Source: JBKBUF01 sp046290815 (lineage in GTDB: Bacteria > Bacteroidota > Bacteroidia > Cytophagales > Cytophagaceae). Taken from it: 64,000 nt of DNA. The notes beneath the pieces were generated by a model. That model made no database searches and was not told where the DNA came from. It saw only the letters and a program-made list of their open reading frames with translations. The stretch lies in the NCBI GenBank assembly GCA_046290815.1, contig JBKBUF010000022.1, positions 16,798 to 80,797 on the forward strand, written 5' to 3'. Positions 1 through 8,700 of the stretch are shown here, piece by piece. A program made the translations under genes and the position numbers. Position 1 is the stretch's first letter. Each line of letters opens with the position of its first letter.

Positions 1-2
1 AT

Positions 3-116
3 GTTGGAGGTGGTATGGATGGTACAATTATTATTCTTTTTTTCGGTAGTTTATTAAGTACAGTTTCCCTTATCTGGATCATTTATTCTCACTTAGGTCG
101 TAATGATTATCATTAA
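3..116 (+). CDS. C-terminal end of a small membrane protein (partial)
   Basis: An open frame enters from the left edge and ends at TAA 114-116, giving 37 residues. About 20 hydrophobic residues (IIILFFGSLLSTVSLIWIIY) form one probable transmembrane helix, followed by a short polar tail (SHLGRNDYH). An in-frame ATG at 15 would allow a free-standing 33-residue protein, so it is unclear whether this is the tail of a longer gene. It converges on the Fur-family gene with only a few bases between them. No function can be assigned. Confidence 0.35.
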   Translation, partial: VGGGMDGTIIILFFGSLLSTVSLIWIIYSHLGRNDYH

Positions 117-122
117 GGCGGA

Positions 123-557
123 TTAATTTTTGGTCGCACACTTTTCGCATCTGCCTTCTATGAGAAAATTAAATTTTTCGGCGGTGAATTTTTTAGGTAT
201 CCGTATGGGAGGGATCTCTACGTCTTCCAGGCATAGAGTTACATTGCATGATGTGCACTTGAAATGCACATGGTTATCGTCGTGGTTATGATTGACAGAA
301 TCATGCCTACACAAAGCATAAGTAGCATTTCCTGATTTATCCGGGATTTTATGTATTAGCCCATGCTGTTCAAAAGTGTTCAGTGTCCTGTACAATGTGA
401 TCCTGTCAAAATCTTTGGAGATAGATTTATTAATTTCTGAAAGTTGCAATACCTTATTTTTGGCAAGAAATACCTTTAGCACCTGCTCTCTTTGATCAGT
501 GACTTTCAGATTATGTTCTCTAAGCATTTCTTTAATATCCTGCTGGGGCCTTGCCAT
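123..557 (-). CDS. Fur-family metal-responsive repressor, probably Zur
   Basis: This 144-residue protein has the Fur layout: an N-terminal winged helix (recognition region around DRITLYRTLNTFEQHGLI) and a C-terminal dimerisation and metal domain. That domain has a histidine-rich stretch ending in HVHF and two CxxC pairs (CTSC, CEKC) of the structural zinc site. I chose ATG 557 (MARPQQ) because the longer frame starts at a TTG at 584. The gene is transcribed away from a small His-rich protein, a TonB receptor, a lipoprotein and a COG0523 GTPase, a set typical of zinc starvation, so Zur is more likely than Fur or PerR. Family membership is clear from sequence; the metal is inferred from context. 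A repeated 12-bp element in the divergent promoter region suggests autoregulation. Confidence 0.85.
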   Translation of the reverse strand: MARPQQDIKEMLREHNLKVTDQREQVLKVFLAKNKVLQLSEINKSISKDFDRITLYRTLNTFEQHGLIHKIPDKSGNATYALCRHDSVNHNHDDNHVHFKCTSCNVTLCLEDVEIPPIRIPKKFTAEKFNFLIEGRCEKCATKN

Positions 558-653
558 TCTATGAGTTGGTAAAATGACATACAAGATAGGATTTGTCCAA
601 CAGCATGCAAAACATTTTTTTATTTATTGTGTAATTGAAAAAGAATTTGTTAA

Positions 654-671
654 TATTGCAACATTATTGCA
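654..671. promoter_or_regulatory. Candidate Zur operator
   Basis: TATTGCA occurs twice (654-660 and 665-671), offset by 11 bp, about one helical turn. The sequence TATTGCAACATT (654-665) recurs exactly in reverse complement at 4096-4107, upstream of the COG0523 GTPase. It contains the palindromic core TTGCAA. The site lies between the divergent Fur-family repressor and the metal-uptake genes. Assignment to this repressor is inference. Confidence 0.5.
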
Positions 672-681
672 TCTTTAACTT

Positions 682-1008
682 TTGAAAACACGGCATCTAT
701 ATATCGTTTTAGCAGGAATATTTCTGCTTAACCTGTTTTTCTCCCAGGTTGCGATACATTTATTGCATGACCATGACCATTGTGAGTATGCAATAGAAGG
801 AAACGATGATTTCAATGGGGATCTCCTTCCAGATGAGAAAGATTGCCCTGTCTGCAAAGCCTCATTTTCAGCGGATCTGTTTTTTGTCAGTCATTCTCCT
901 ATTGTTTTTATTGCTAAAAATTTCCATGAGGTTAATGTCAAAATTTCCGGTGAACCTGTAAATTTTACCTCTCTTCAATCTGTAAGAGGTCCCCCGTCTA
1001 TTATATAA
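682..1008 (+). CDS. Small exported His/Cys-rich protein of the metal-uptake operon
   Basis: This 108-residue protein opens with a hydrophobic segment (YIVLAGIFLLNLFFSQVAIHLL), then HDHDHCEY and a CPVC pair that could bind a metal ion, and ends in RGPPSII. The frame starts with TTG at 682; no in-frame ATG fits. It is the first gene after the candidate Zur box and precedes the TonB receptor. Small proteins of this kind, with a proline-rich tail, often precede metal-related transporters in Bacteroidota (recollection, not checked). The 128-residue protein in front of the CzcA pump in this window ends similarly (PPPII). Function unknown; a metal-binding or accessory role is inferred. Confidence 0.6.
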   Translation: MKTRHLYIVLAGIFLLNLFFSQVAIHLLHDHDHCEYAIEGNDDFNGDLLPDEKDCPVCKASFSADLFFVSHSPIVFIAKNFHEVNVKISGEPVNFTSLQSVRGPPSII

Positions 1009-1074
1009 ATACTCCTCTTAGGTGCCGGACCTGGTTTTTCCGGTTATTCCATATTTTATTTTATTAAAACTCAA

Positions 1075-3441
1075 TTGGGAAAAGTCACAGTCATTTTATT
1101 GTTCTGTGTGCTATTTATTCCTGGTTTATCATTTGCTCAAACTGACACACTTGGAAAATGTAACTATACATTTTCGGGAAAGGTGCTGGACGGGGAGACG
1201 AGAGAACCTCTTGCAGGTGCTGTGATATACCTTAAGGATATAAACAAAGCCACGCTATCTGATGTAGATGGGAATTTTATTATAAATTCTATCTGTATTG
1301 GAGAATATGTTGTCGAGTGTAAGCATATGGGATTTAAATCCATTATTACGACATTAGTTCTATTAAAGAACGCAACCCGTAATTTTGTACTACACTCCGA
1401 TACATGCCATATGGAATCGGTAATCGTGACTGTCAAAGAAAGAAAATTTCTCCATACTCAGTCCATAACAGAATTGAAGGGGAAGGCATTGGATAGAATC
1501 CGCGGTCTTTCATTAGGAGAAGGTCTTAAAACCATTGCAGGTGTGAATGTCTTGCAAACAGGCCCTACAATATTTAAACCTGTTATACAAGGTATGTATG
1601 GAAACCGCATTCTGATTCTGAATAACGGAGTAAGACAGGAAGGTCAGCAATGGGGATCGGAGCATGCTCCTGAAATAGATCCGTTCATAGCCTCAAGAAT
1701 TACTGTCATAAAAGGAGCAAACAGTATCAGATATGGAGCAGATGCAATAGGAGGAGTGATTCTCATAGATCCTGAAGAAATGAGGAAAGAAAGAGGAATG
1801 GATGCTGAGGTAAACCTGATTGGGTTTAGTAATAACAGGCAAGGTGTAGGTAATGCGATTATAAATTATAAACCAGGCTGGGTAAACGGTCTTTCTTTTC
1901 GGGTACAAGGGTCTTACAGAAGAGCAGGAAACACAAAAACTCCGGATTATTATTTGAAAAATACCGGATTTGAAGAGTACAACTTTTCGTGGGGAGCTTT
2001 ATATAAAAATAATAATTTCAATGCAGAGGTTTTTTATAGTCAGTTCAACACCAGAATAGGTATTTTTGAAGGATCTCATATAGGCAACCTTACTGATCTT
2101 AAAAAAGCTATAGCAAGTGATCGTCCTTTAGTAACCTCCGGTTTTACCTACGATATTAACCGTCCTTATCAGCAAGTTGTGCATGAGTTAATTAAAGTAA
2201 AAGCAGGTTATAAATTTGTAAAGCTTGGAAAACTTGAGGCAATAATTGCCCGTCAGTTTAACGACAGAATGGAGTTTGATAAGCACAGGCCATTCAATAA
2301 TGTGTTACAAAACAAGCCGCAGGTTTTATTTACTATAACAACACATACTGCTGACCTTATCTATGAGCATAATAATATTGGGGGTATATCCGGGTCCCTT
2401 GGAGTAAATTATATAAGCCAGGCAAATACTACAGGAGGTACCTCAAGGTCTTTTATTCCTAATTTCGAAAGTGATGCAGTTGGTGTTTTTTTGATTGAAA
2501 GATGGCGGCAGGAAAGATTTGAGCTGGAAGGTGGTATACGTTATGATCATAAGCAAATGAAGGTTTACAGGTACCAGGGTAATATATTTGAATCGCCTGA
2601 GTTTAATTTCGCAAATTTTTCAGGATTGCTTGGTGGTATATATCAGATAAACGAAAATTTAACCGGTAAAATAAATTTAGGAACTGCTTTCAGACCGGTA
2701 GCAGTTAACGAATTGTTTAGTGAAGGATTGCACCATGGTGTTTCTGCCGTAGAGTATGGTAATAGAAATCTAACTTCTGAATATGCCTACAATTCTTCTT
2801 TGACAATAAACTATAATTTCTCCAAAGCATTCGGAGAAATATCTGTTTATAATAATTACATAGACAACTTTATATACCTGGCTCCGGGTACGGTTTATGA
2901 TAGCCTGAGCGGTACTTATCAGCCGGAGTATGAATTGAGGATAAGAGGAGCATTTCCGGTTTTCAGGTACAAGCAGACCAATGCTTTGTTTACCGGTCTT
3001 GATTTGACCTTCAATGATTCTCTTTCACGAAGCCTTATTTTCAGTTCAAAACTTTCACTTCTGAGAGCATATAATCTTAAGACGAATGAACATATAGTGC
3101 TTACTCCGCCTGCCAATTTTGAGTATGGATTTAAATATAAATTTCATTTAGTAGAAGGTATGGCCGATACCTATCTGTCGCTTAATCACCTTATAGTATT
3201 GCGAAAAAGAATGGTTCCGGAAAATCAGGATTTTGCAGCTCCACCCCCGGGGTATAACCTTTTATCTCTAGAAACCGGTTTCAGGTTTTTTATCGGTGAA
3301 CAAGCATTGGATATTTCATTTTCCGTGTACAATCTGCTCAATGTTCGCTATAGGGATTATATGGACAGGTTCAGATATTTTAGTGATGCTCCGGGAAGAA
3401 ATTTTGTATTGAGATTAAAAGTCCCGATTAATAGAAAATAA
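1075..3441 (+). CDS. TonB-dependent outer-membrane receptor, probably for zinc
   Basis: This 788-residue receptor has a signal peptide ending near SFAQ (about residue 22) and a carboxypeptidase-regulatory-like domain at about 33-110 (FSGKVLDGETREPLAGAVIY). A plug domain covers about 125-235 (VIKGANSIRYGADAIGGVI) and a long 22-strand-type barrel runs to the C-terminus. It imports a ligand across the outer membrane using TonB energy. The frame begins at a TTG (1075), as does the preceding gene, which is unusual. It lies in an apparent operon with the small His-rich protein and a lipoprotein and is linked to a COG0523 GTPase, which points to zinc or a zinc complex. A haem or siderophore ligand cannot be excluded from sequence. 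It is not a SusC protein: no SusD partner is present. Confidence 0.85.
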   Translation: MGKVTVILLFCVLFIPGLSFAQTDTLGKCNYTFSGKVLDGETREPLAGAVIYLKDINKATLSDVDGNFIINSICIGEYVVECKHMGFKSIITTLVLLKNATRNFVLHSDTCHMESVIVTVKERKFLHTQSITELKGKALDRIRGLSLGEGLKTIAGVNVLQTGPTIFKPVIQGMYGNRILILNNGVRQEGQQWGSEHAPEIDPFIASRITVIKGANSIRYGADAIGGVILIDPEEMRKERGMDAEVNLIGFSNNRQGVGNAIINYKPGWVNGLSFRVQGSYRRAGNTKTPDYYLKNTGFEEYNFSWGALYKNNNFNAEVFYSQFNTRIGIFEGSHIGNLTDLKKAIASDRPLVTSGFTYDINRPYQQVVHELIKVKAGYKFVKLGKLEAIIARQFNDRMEFDKHRPFNNVLQNKPQVLFTITTHTADLIYEHNNIGGISGSLGVNYISQANTTGGTSRSFIPNFESDAVGVFLIERWRQERFELEGGIRYDHKQMKVYRYQGNIFESPEFNFANFSGLLGGIYQINENLTGKINLGTAFRPVAVNELFSEGLHHGVSAVEYGNRNLTSEYAYNSSLTINYNFSKAFGEISVYNNYIDNFIYLAPGTVYDSLSGTYQPEYELRIRGAFPVFRYKQTNALFTGLDLTFNDSLSRSLIFSSKLSLLRAYNLKTNEHIVLTPPANFEYGFKYKFHLVEGMADTYLSLNHLIVLRKRMVPENQDFAAPPPGYNLLSLETGFRFFIGEQALDISFSVYNLLNVRYRDYMDRFRYFSDAPGRNFVLRLKVPINRK

Positions 3442-3465
3442 TGTTTAACCTTAATAAATAAAGAA

Positions 3466-4032
3466 ATGAAAAAAGTTGATCTTTTACAGTTGTTAGTTTT
3501 AGTTTGCTTAACTGTTTTTACATCTTGTAAAAAAGACAAAAAAGAGGTTCCAGCTCCCCATAATCCGAATGAAGAGGAGTTGATCACTACACTCAAATTA
3601 ATTTTTACCGATGAAGAAGAAAATGAATCGGAATTTATATTTGAAGATATAGATGGTAATGGAGTTGCGGAAAGGCTGGATACAATCAGATTAAGTTCCA
3701 ATAAAACGTACCATGTCGAAATTATTCTGTTGGACAAATCAAAAAATCCTGTAGATACCATATCTCATGAAATAGAAGAAGAAGGAGACCACCATCAGTT
3801 TTTCTTTACAGCAAAAGGTGTAGAAGTGACTTTTGGGTATGAAGATGAAGATGAAAATGGTGTACCGATTGGGTTGTTGACCAAATGGATAACAGGCGGT
3901 GCTACAACAAACAAAAGCGGGAAAGTGGAAGTGGTTTTAAAACATCAGGATGATAAACCAAAGACCGGAAATGGGAACGCGGATTTAGGAGAAACTGATA
4001 TTGAAGTTGATTTTCCAGTTCTTATCCAATAA
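3466..4032 (+). CDS. Acidic lipoprotein of the metal-uptake operon
   Basis: This 188-residue protein has a lipoprotein signal peptide with cysteine in TSCKKDKK at about residue 21. The mature part is rich in Asp and Glu (DEEENESEFIFEDIDGNG and GYEDEDENG), with DxDxNG motifs that resemble metal-binding loops. It starts 24 bp after the TonB receptor, so it is very probably cotranscribed, and the operon ends at the hairpin at 4038. I do not recognise a named family. A periplasmic or outer-membrane helper that presents metal to the receptor is a reasonable guess from position only. Confidence 0.7.
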   Translation: MKKVDLLQLLVLVCLTVFTSCKKDKKEVPAPHNPNEEELITTLKLIFTDEEENESEFIFEDIDGNGVAERLDTIRLSSNKTYHVEIILLDKSKNPVDTISHEIEEEGDHHQFFFTAKGVEVTFGYEDEDENGVPIGLLTKWITGGATTNKSGKVEVVLKHQDDKPKTGNGNADLGETDIEVDFPVLIQ

Positions 4033-4037
4033 TATAT

Positions 4038-4074
4038 AGGTTAAGTATGCTTTTAAATGCTTAACCTCTTTTTA
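4038..4074 (+). terminator. Intrinsic terminator of the TonB-receptor operon
   Basis: AGGTTAAG (4038-4045) pairs with CTTAACCT (4060-4067), and a T-rich run follows directly. A second small hairpin (GTCATTT/AAATGAC, 4076-4093) lies immediately downstream, just before the candidate operator of the GTPase gene. Confidence 0.6.
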
Positions 4075-4095
4075 TGTCATTTTTTTAAATGACAC

Positions 4096-4107
4096 AATGT
4101 TGCAATA
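4096..4107. promoter_or_regulatory. Second candidate Zur operator
   Basis: AATGTTGCAATA lies 14 bp upstream of the GTPase start codon and is the exact reverse complement of 654-665 in front of the divergent repressor/TonB operon. A shared 12-mer in two promoters of one functional group is suggestive, but not proof, of common control. Confidence 0.45.
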
Positions 4108-4120
4108 AATAATAATCAAA

Positions 4121-5305
4121 ATGAAAAAATTACCCGTAACTGTATTAAGTGGATTTTTAGGAGCCGGAAAGACTACTTTACTAAACCACATTCTTCATAA
4201 TAAACAAAACATGCGAGTGGCTGTGATTGTAAATGATATGAGTGAGGTAAATGTAGATGCCCAGATTGTAAAAAATGAAAATGTACTTTCACGTACAGAA
4301 GAAAAGCTGGTAGAGATGTCTAACGGATGTATATGCTGTACCCTTCGGGAAGACCTCTTGAAGGAGGTAGAATACCTGTCAAAGGAAAACAGGTTTGATT
4401 ATCTGGTTATAGAGTCAACAGGAATATCTGAGCCAGTGCCGGTAGCTCAGACATTTACTTATGTAGATGAAAATTCCGGCATTGATTTATCAAGGTTTAG
4501 TAAACTTGATACGATGGTAACTGTAGTAGATGCCTTTAATTTTCCAAAAGATTTCGGTACCAATGAGACCATAAAAGACAGAAACATGAATGAACAAGAT
4601 CAGCAAGACGAACGATCTATAGTAAACCTGCTAACTGATCAGGTTGAATTCGCCAATGTAATAGTCATCAATAAGGCTGATTTGATTTCAAAATATCATT
4701 TGGGAGAGTTAAAGGCAATTATCCAAAAGTTGAACCCTGAGGCTAAAATTATTACTTCTTCTTTTGGGAAAGTTTACTTAAATGAAATTATGAATACTAA
4801 TCTCTTCGACTTTGATAAGGCTTCTTCTGCCGCCGGTTGGGTGAAGGAGTTGGAAAATAAGCACGTTCCTGAAACAGAAGAATATGGAATTTCTTCTTTT
4901 GTATTCCGAGAAAGAAGACCATTTCATCCAGAAAGGTTTTGGAATTATATTAATGACAATTGGCATGCAAGTATTATAAGAAGCAAAGGACTGTTCTGGT
5001 TGGCTTCTCGTCCGGATAATGCTATTTCCTGGGGACAGGCAGGCGGATCTTTAAGAGCCGAAATTGCAGGTACATGGTGGGCATCAAAAAGTAAAGATGT
5101 ATGGAAAGAGTATAATGTAGACGAAGATTATATAAACTCCAGAATGGATCCTGAGTGGGGCGACAGGTTAAATGAATTAGTAATAATAGGACAGGATTTG
5201 GCCAAAAAGGACATCTATAAAGAACTTGAGGAGTGCTTATGTACTGATGATGAAGTAGCATTAATGAGAGCAGGAATCCCATTTATTGATCCATGGATAA
5301 TATAA
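4121..5305 (+). CDS. COG0523 (CobW/ZigA-type) GTPase, probable zinc metallochaperone
   Basis: This 394-residue GTPase of the G3E family has a Walker A motif GFLGAGKT at residues 11-18 and the diagnostic metal motif CICC at 70-73. It also has ESTGISEP, NKAD near residue 190, and a C-terminal CobW_C domain (about 255-390). Family members insert or deliver metals; those under Zur control are made during zinc starvation and are thought to service zinc enzymes (ZigA, YciC, ZagA). The adjacent Fur-family repressor and the shared upstream 12-mer support a zinc role over cobalamin or nitrile hydratase roles, for which no partners are present. It has its own promoter region after the 4038 terminator. 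Confidence 0.85.
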   Translation: MKKLPVTVLSGFLGAGKTTLLNHILHNKQNMRVAVIVNDMSEVNVDAQIVKNENVLSRTEEKLVEMSNGCICCTLREDLLKEVEYLSKENRFDYLVIESTGISEPVPVAQTFTYVDENSGIDLSRFSKLDTMVTVVDAFNFPKDFGTNETIKDRNMNEQDQQDERSIVNLLTDQVEFANVIVINKADLISKYHLGELKAIIQKLNPEAKIITSSFGKVYLNEIMNTNLFDFDKASSAAGWVKELENKHVPETEEYGISSFVFRERRPFHPERFWNYINDNWHASIIRSKGLFWLASRPDNAISWGQAGGSLRAEIAGTWWASKSKDVWKEYNVDEDYINSRMDPEWGDRLNELVIIGQDLAKKDIYKELEECLCTDDEVALMRAGIPFIDPWII

Positions 5306-5364
5306 TCAGTTCATAAACCTTAATGACTTGAGTTGGTTATTTTCTTGTATTAACTTCCATATAT

Positions 5365-5466
5365 ATGACCAGAAATAACAGAACCGTATTTTGGCTTGTG
5401 ATAGTTTTTATTCTTATTCTTTTGATAGGGTTTGGAGGGATGATAAGTGGAATATTTGAAAGATAA
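5365..5466 (+). CDS. Small single-span membrane protein, 33 residues
   Basis: An ATG at 5365 opens a 33-codon frame ending at TAA 5464-5466. It encodes a basic N-terminus (MTRNNR), one strongly hydrophobic helix (VFWLVIVFILILLIGFGGMI) and a short charged tail. It lies between the GTPase gene and a terminator hairpin. The composition is what a real small membrane protein would show, but with no homologue search possible it stays tentative. Confidence 0.4.
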   Translation: MTRNNRTVFWLVIVFILILLIGFGGMISGIFER

Positions 5467-5494
5467 ATCAGTTTAAGCTATTGTATTTTTGATT

Positions 5495-5529
5495 ATCCCC
5501 ATTCCTGACCGGATAGGGGATTCTTTTTT
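5495..5529 (+). terminator. Intrinsic terminator
   Basis: ATCCCC (5495-5500) pairs with GGGGAT (5516-5521) and is followed by TCTTTTTTC. It closes the zinc region before the GH8 gene. The 209 bp from here to the GH8 start hold no gene that I can see, only an AT-rich promoter region. Confidence 0.6.
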
Positions 5530-5738
5530 CTTATCTTTTGAAAATCATTAACTTTATTGTTTTACACCCTGAAATTTAGATTTATACTTACCGTTTTTTG
5601 ATAATTAAACTTGTATTTTTCTAATAATCTGTTTAATTATTTTGCCTTAACTTTTTTAATCACTAACTTGCGGGTCTATTAAATATTAGAATAGTACTAA
5701 ATATTTTTTAACCAAATCAATCAACAAAAAACAAGAAT

Positions 5739-8700
5739 ATGAAAAAAACTTACAGTTTGCGTGTTTTGATCCTGATGTTCTTTGTGTTAACACACATTGA
5801 AATTATGGCTCAAATCAACAGTACACCTGCTGTTGTTCCGTTCAATTCAAACCCTAATTATGGTACTAACGGAATGATGCCAACCAACCTTCCTACATCC
5901 GGAACTTTTGGTAAATCAACAGATGCAGCTAATGCATATAATGCATGGAAATCAGAATTCAGAGAAGTATGTTCAGGTAAAGGGGCAAGAATAAAGTTTG
6001 ACAATACTTCGGAGACAGTATCTGAAGGTATTGGATATGGTATGTTATTAGCTGCGTATGCTGCTGATAAAACTTTTTTTGATGAGCTGTACACTTACTG
6101 GAAAGCCTACTTGTCCCCTAATGGATTGATGAACTGGAAAATTAATGGTTGCGGTGGAGTAATTGGTACAGGTAGTGCTACGGATGCTGATTTTGATGCT
6201 GCATATGCATTGCTTGTGGCTGCTAACCAATGGCCAAGCGCAACAACGCCGCACAATTATACTAATGAATTCAATACTATGATTGCCAGAATCAGACAAT
6301 TTGATATGGCAAATAACGGAAGAGCCACAAATGGTGACAGCTGGTTCCAAAATGATTGTACTAACCCTGGTTATCATTCTCCAGGCTATTACCAGGCATT
6401 TGCATCTAAAAATACTACTAACGCCACATATTGGAGCAATACTGCTTATAATTTTGCTTATGATGTTCTTTGGGCAGCCAATGCTCATTCTACGACAGGT
6501 TTGGTTTCCAACTGGAGTAATTCAACAGGTACTCCTAATCAGTGTAATTCTGCTGGTAACGGACAAATTGAGCCTATCGGATTTGGTTATGATGCTTCAA
6601 GATATCCTTGGAGAATTGCGCAGGACGTATTATGGTATAACTCCACAAAAGGTAGAGTATTAGCCAACAAAATTACCGAGTATATGAAAGGCAGAGGAGC
6701 TACTAATATCGGGGGGCCTTTGAATCTTAACGGAACTAACGGGTCAGGTTATCAAAGAAATGCAACCTTTATTTCTATGCTTACATTAGCTGTTATGGCG
6801 GCGGATAACAATACTACCAACCAGAATTTCCTGAATTCAATGTATACCCAAACTGTAAATTCAATTAATGGTGATGCATATTTCGGAAAGACATTAAGAG
6901 TTATTTCTTTATTTATGCTTACTGGTAATTTTTGGAAAATAGGAACTACCTCTAACCAGGAAATTAATGTAAGGGCAACAGGAGTAAAAGTTGGAACAGG
7001 AAGTACAACTGCAACTAATCTTCAGGTTGACCACAATTCAACTTTTGATTTTCAAAATACACAAACAACTGCCGGAAACCCTGAAGGTAAGACTATAACT
7101 TTCACAATAGAAAACCTAGGTTTTCAAAACCTAAATCTTACCGGAAATCCTAACCGAGTTACGGTATCAGGACCGGATGCAGCCATGTTTACTATTGTAC
7201 AACCATCTTTATCCACTTTAAGCTTAAACCAGACTACAACTTTTACGGTTCAATTCAGGCCAACTTCTACAGGAGTTAAAACAGCTGCTCTTTCTATTGC
7301 TTCAAATGACGCAGATGAAAATCCTTATATAATTAATCTTACAGGCTTAGGTACACTAAACCAGGCAAACTCAAATTTGCAGATCACTTTATATAATGAT
7401 ACACCTATTGCATGCGGAGGTACTTTAGCTTTTGGAAATGCGACAACAGGTGCTTTTGCAACAAGGGTACTTAAAATTAAAAATACAGGAGACGGTGCAT
7501 TGAACCTTACAAGCTATACTTACAGCAGTGCAAGATTTTCTACCGTTGGGACAGCCCCTACTACAGTTCCGGTAGGAGGTACTGCATTACTAACAGTACA
7601 ATTTAATCCAAATGCTGCATCATCATTTTCCGGAACATTGACAATTGCAAACAATGACCCTGTTAAACCTTCTTGCGTTATCAATCTAACAGGTACTGGT
7701 GTCGCATGTACAAGTTCAGGAGATATCCTTCAGGATTTTGATAATAACAATAACCTTGTTCAGAGAACAGGTAGCGTGAATACAACTTTCACACCAAATG
7801 AACCGAACCCTTATATCAATAACGGCAACTCAAGTGGTCACGTTGGTAAGTTAGTTATACCAGCCGGTGCAGGCGCATATTCAAAAGGACTTGTATTCAC
7901 TCCTTGCAATACCTCAGGTCAGGTAATAAACTATACCGGAAGAAAGACTCTAACAATGTTGTTTTATTCTACAGCTCCCGGAATTCCTATTGTTGTTAAT
8001 TTGAAGGACAATACCGGATTTTCCGGTTCTTATGCTTCAATAGCAGCAGGTAACTTCGCTACTACTAAAACTAACGAATGGGAAAAAATTGTTATGGATT
8101 TCGGTACAGCATCCGGTGCTGTTTGGAATCCTTTGACTGATGCAGAAGCTAATACTACCAGCTTTATTGAGATGTTTATTAATAATACATCAGCAAATGG
8201 AGCAACACCTCTTACATATTTCTTTGATGAAATAAGATTTGAGCCAAATCCTTGTATTGCCGGAATTCCTGCCACCAAAATCCTTAATGATTTTGACAAC
8301 AACCAATATGTTTCTTTAGCATATACTAATACGACAAGTAATTTTGCTATTGTAGCTAATCCTAGCAAAACAGGAATTAACCTTAGTAATAATGTAGGAA
8401 GACATAATAGAACTGCTACAGGTACCGACTATGACAATGGTTTGAGATGGTCAGGATGTAATGGTAAAATTGATCTTACCATCAATGATGGTATTGTAAG
8501 CTTCATGATCTATAGCCCTGTTGCTGGTGTACCTATTATCGCAAACATAATGAAGCCAGATGGTCCGGATGCCAACACCGATCCGGATGAAGCCGGAAGT
8601 GCACAGGCAGTGGCCACTTTGCCTAATACATGGCATAAGGTATACTTTGATTTCAGTGCTTACAAAAATGCTACAGATATCATTTCTATTGATATATTAA

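Noticed and set aside
1075..3441. SusC-type glycan receptor
   Set aside because: No SusD partner gene is present, and the neighbours are a Fur-family repressor and a COG0523 GTPase, which fit metal uptake.
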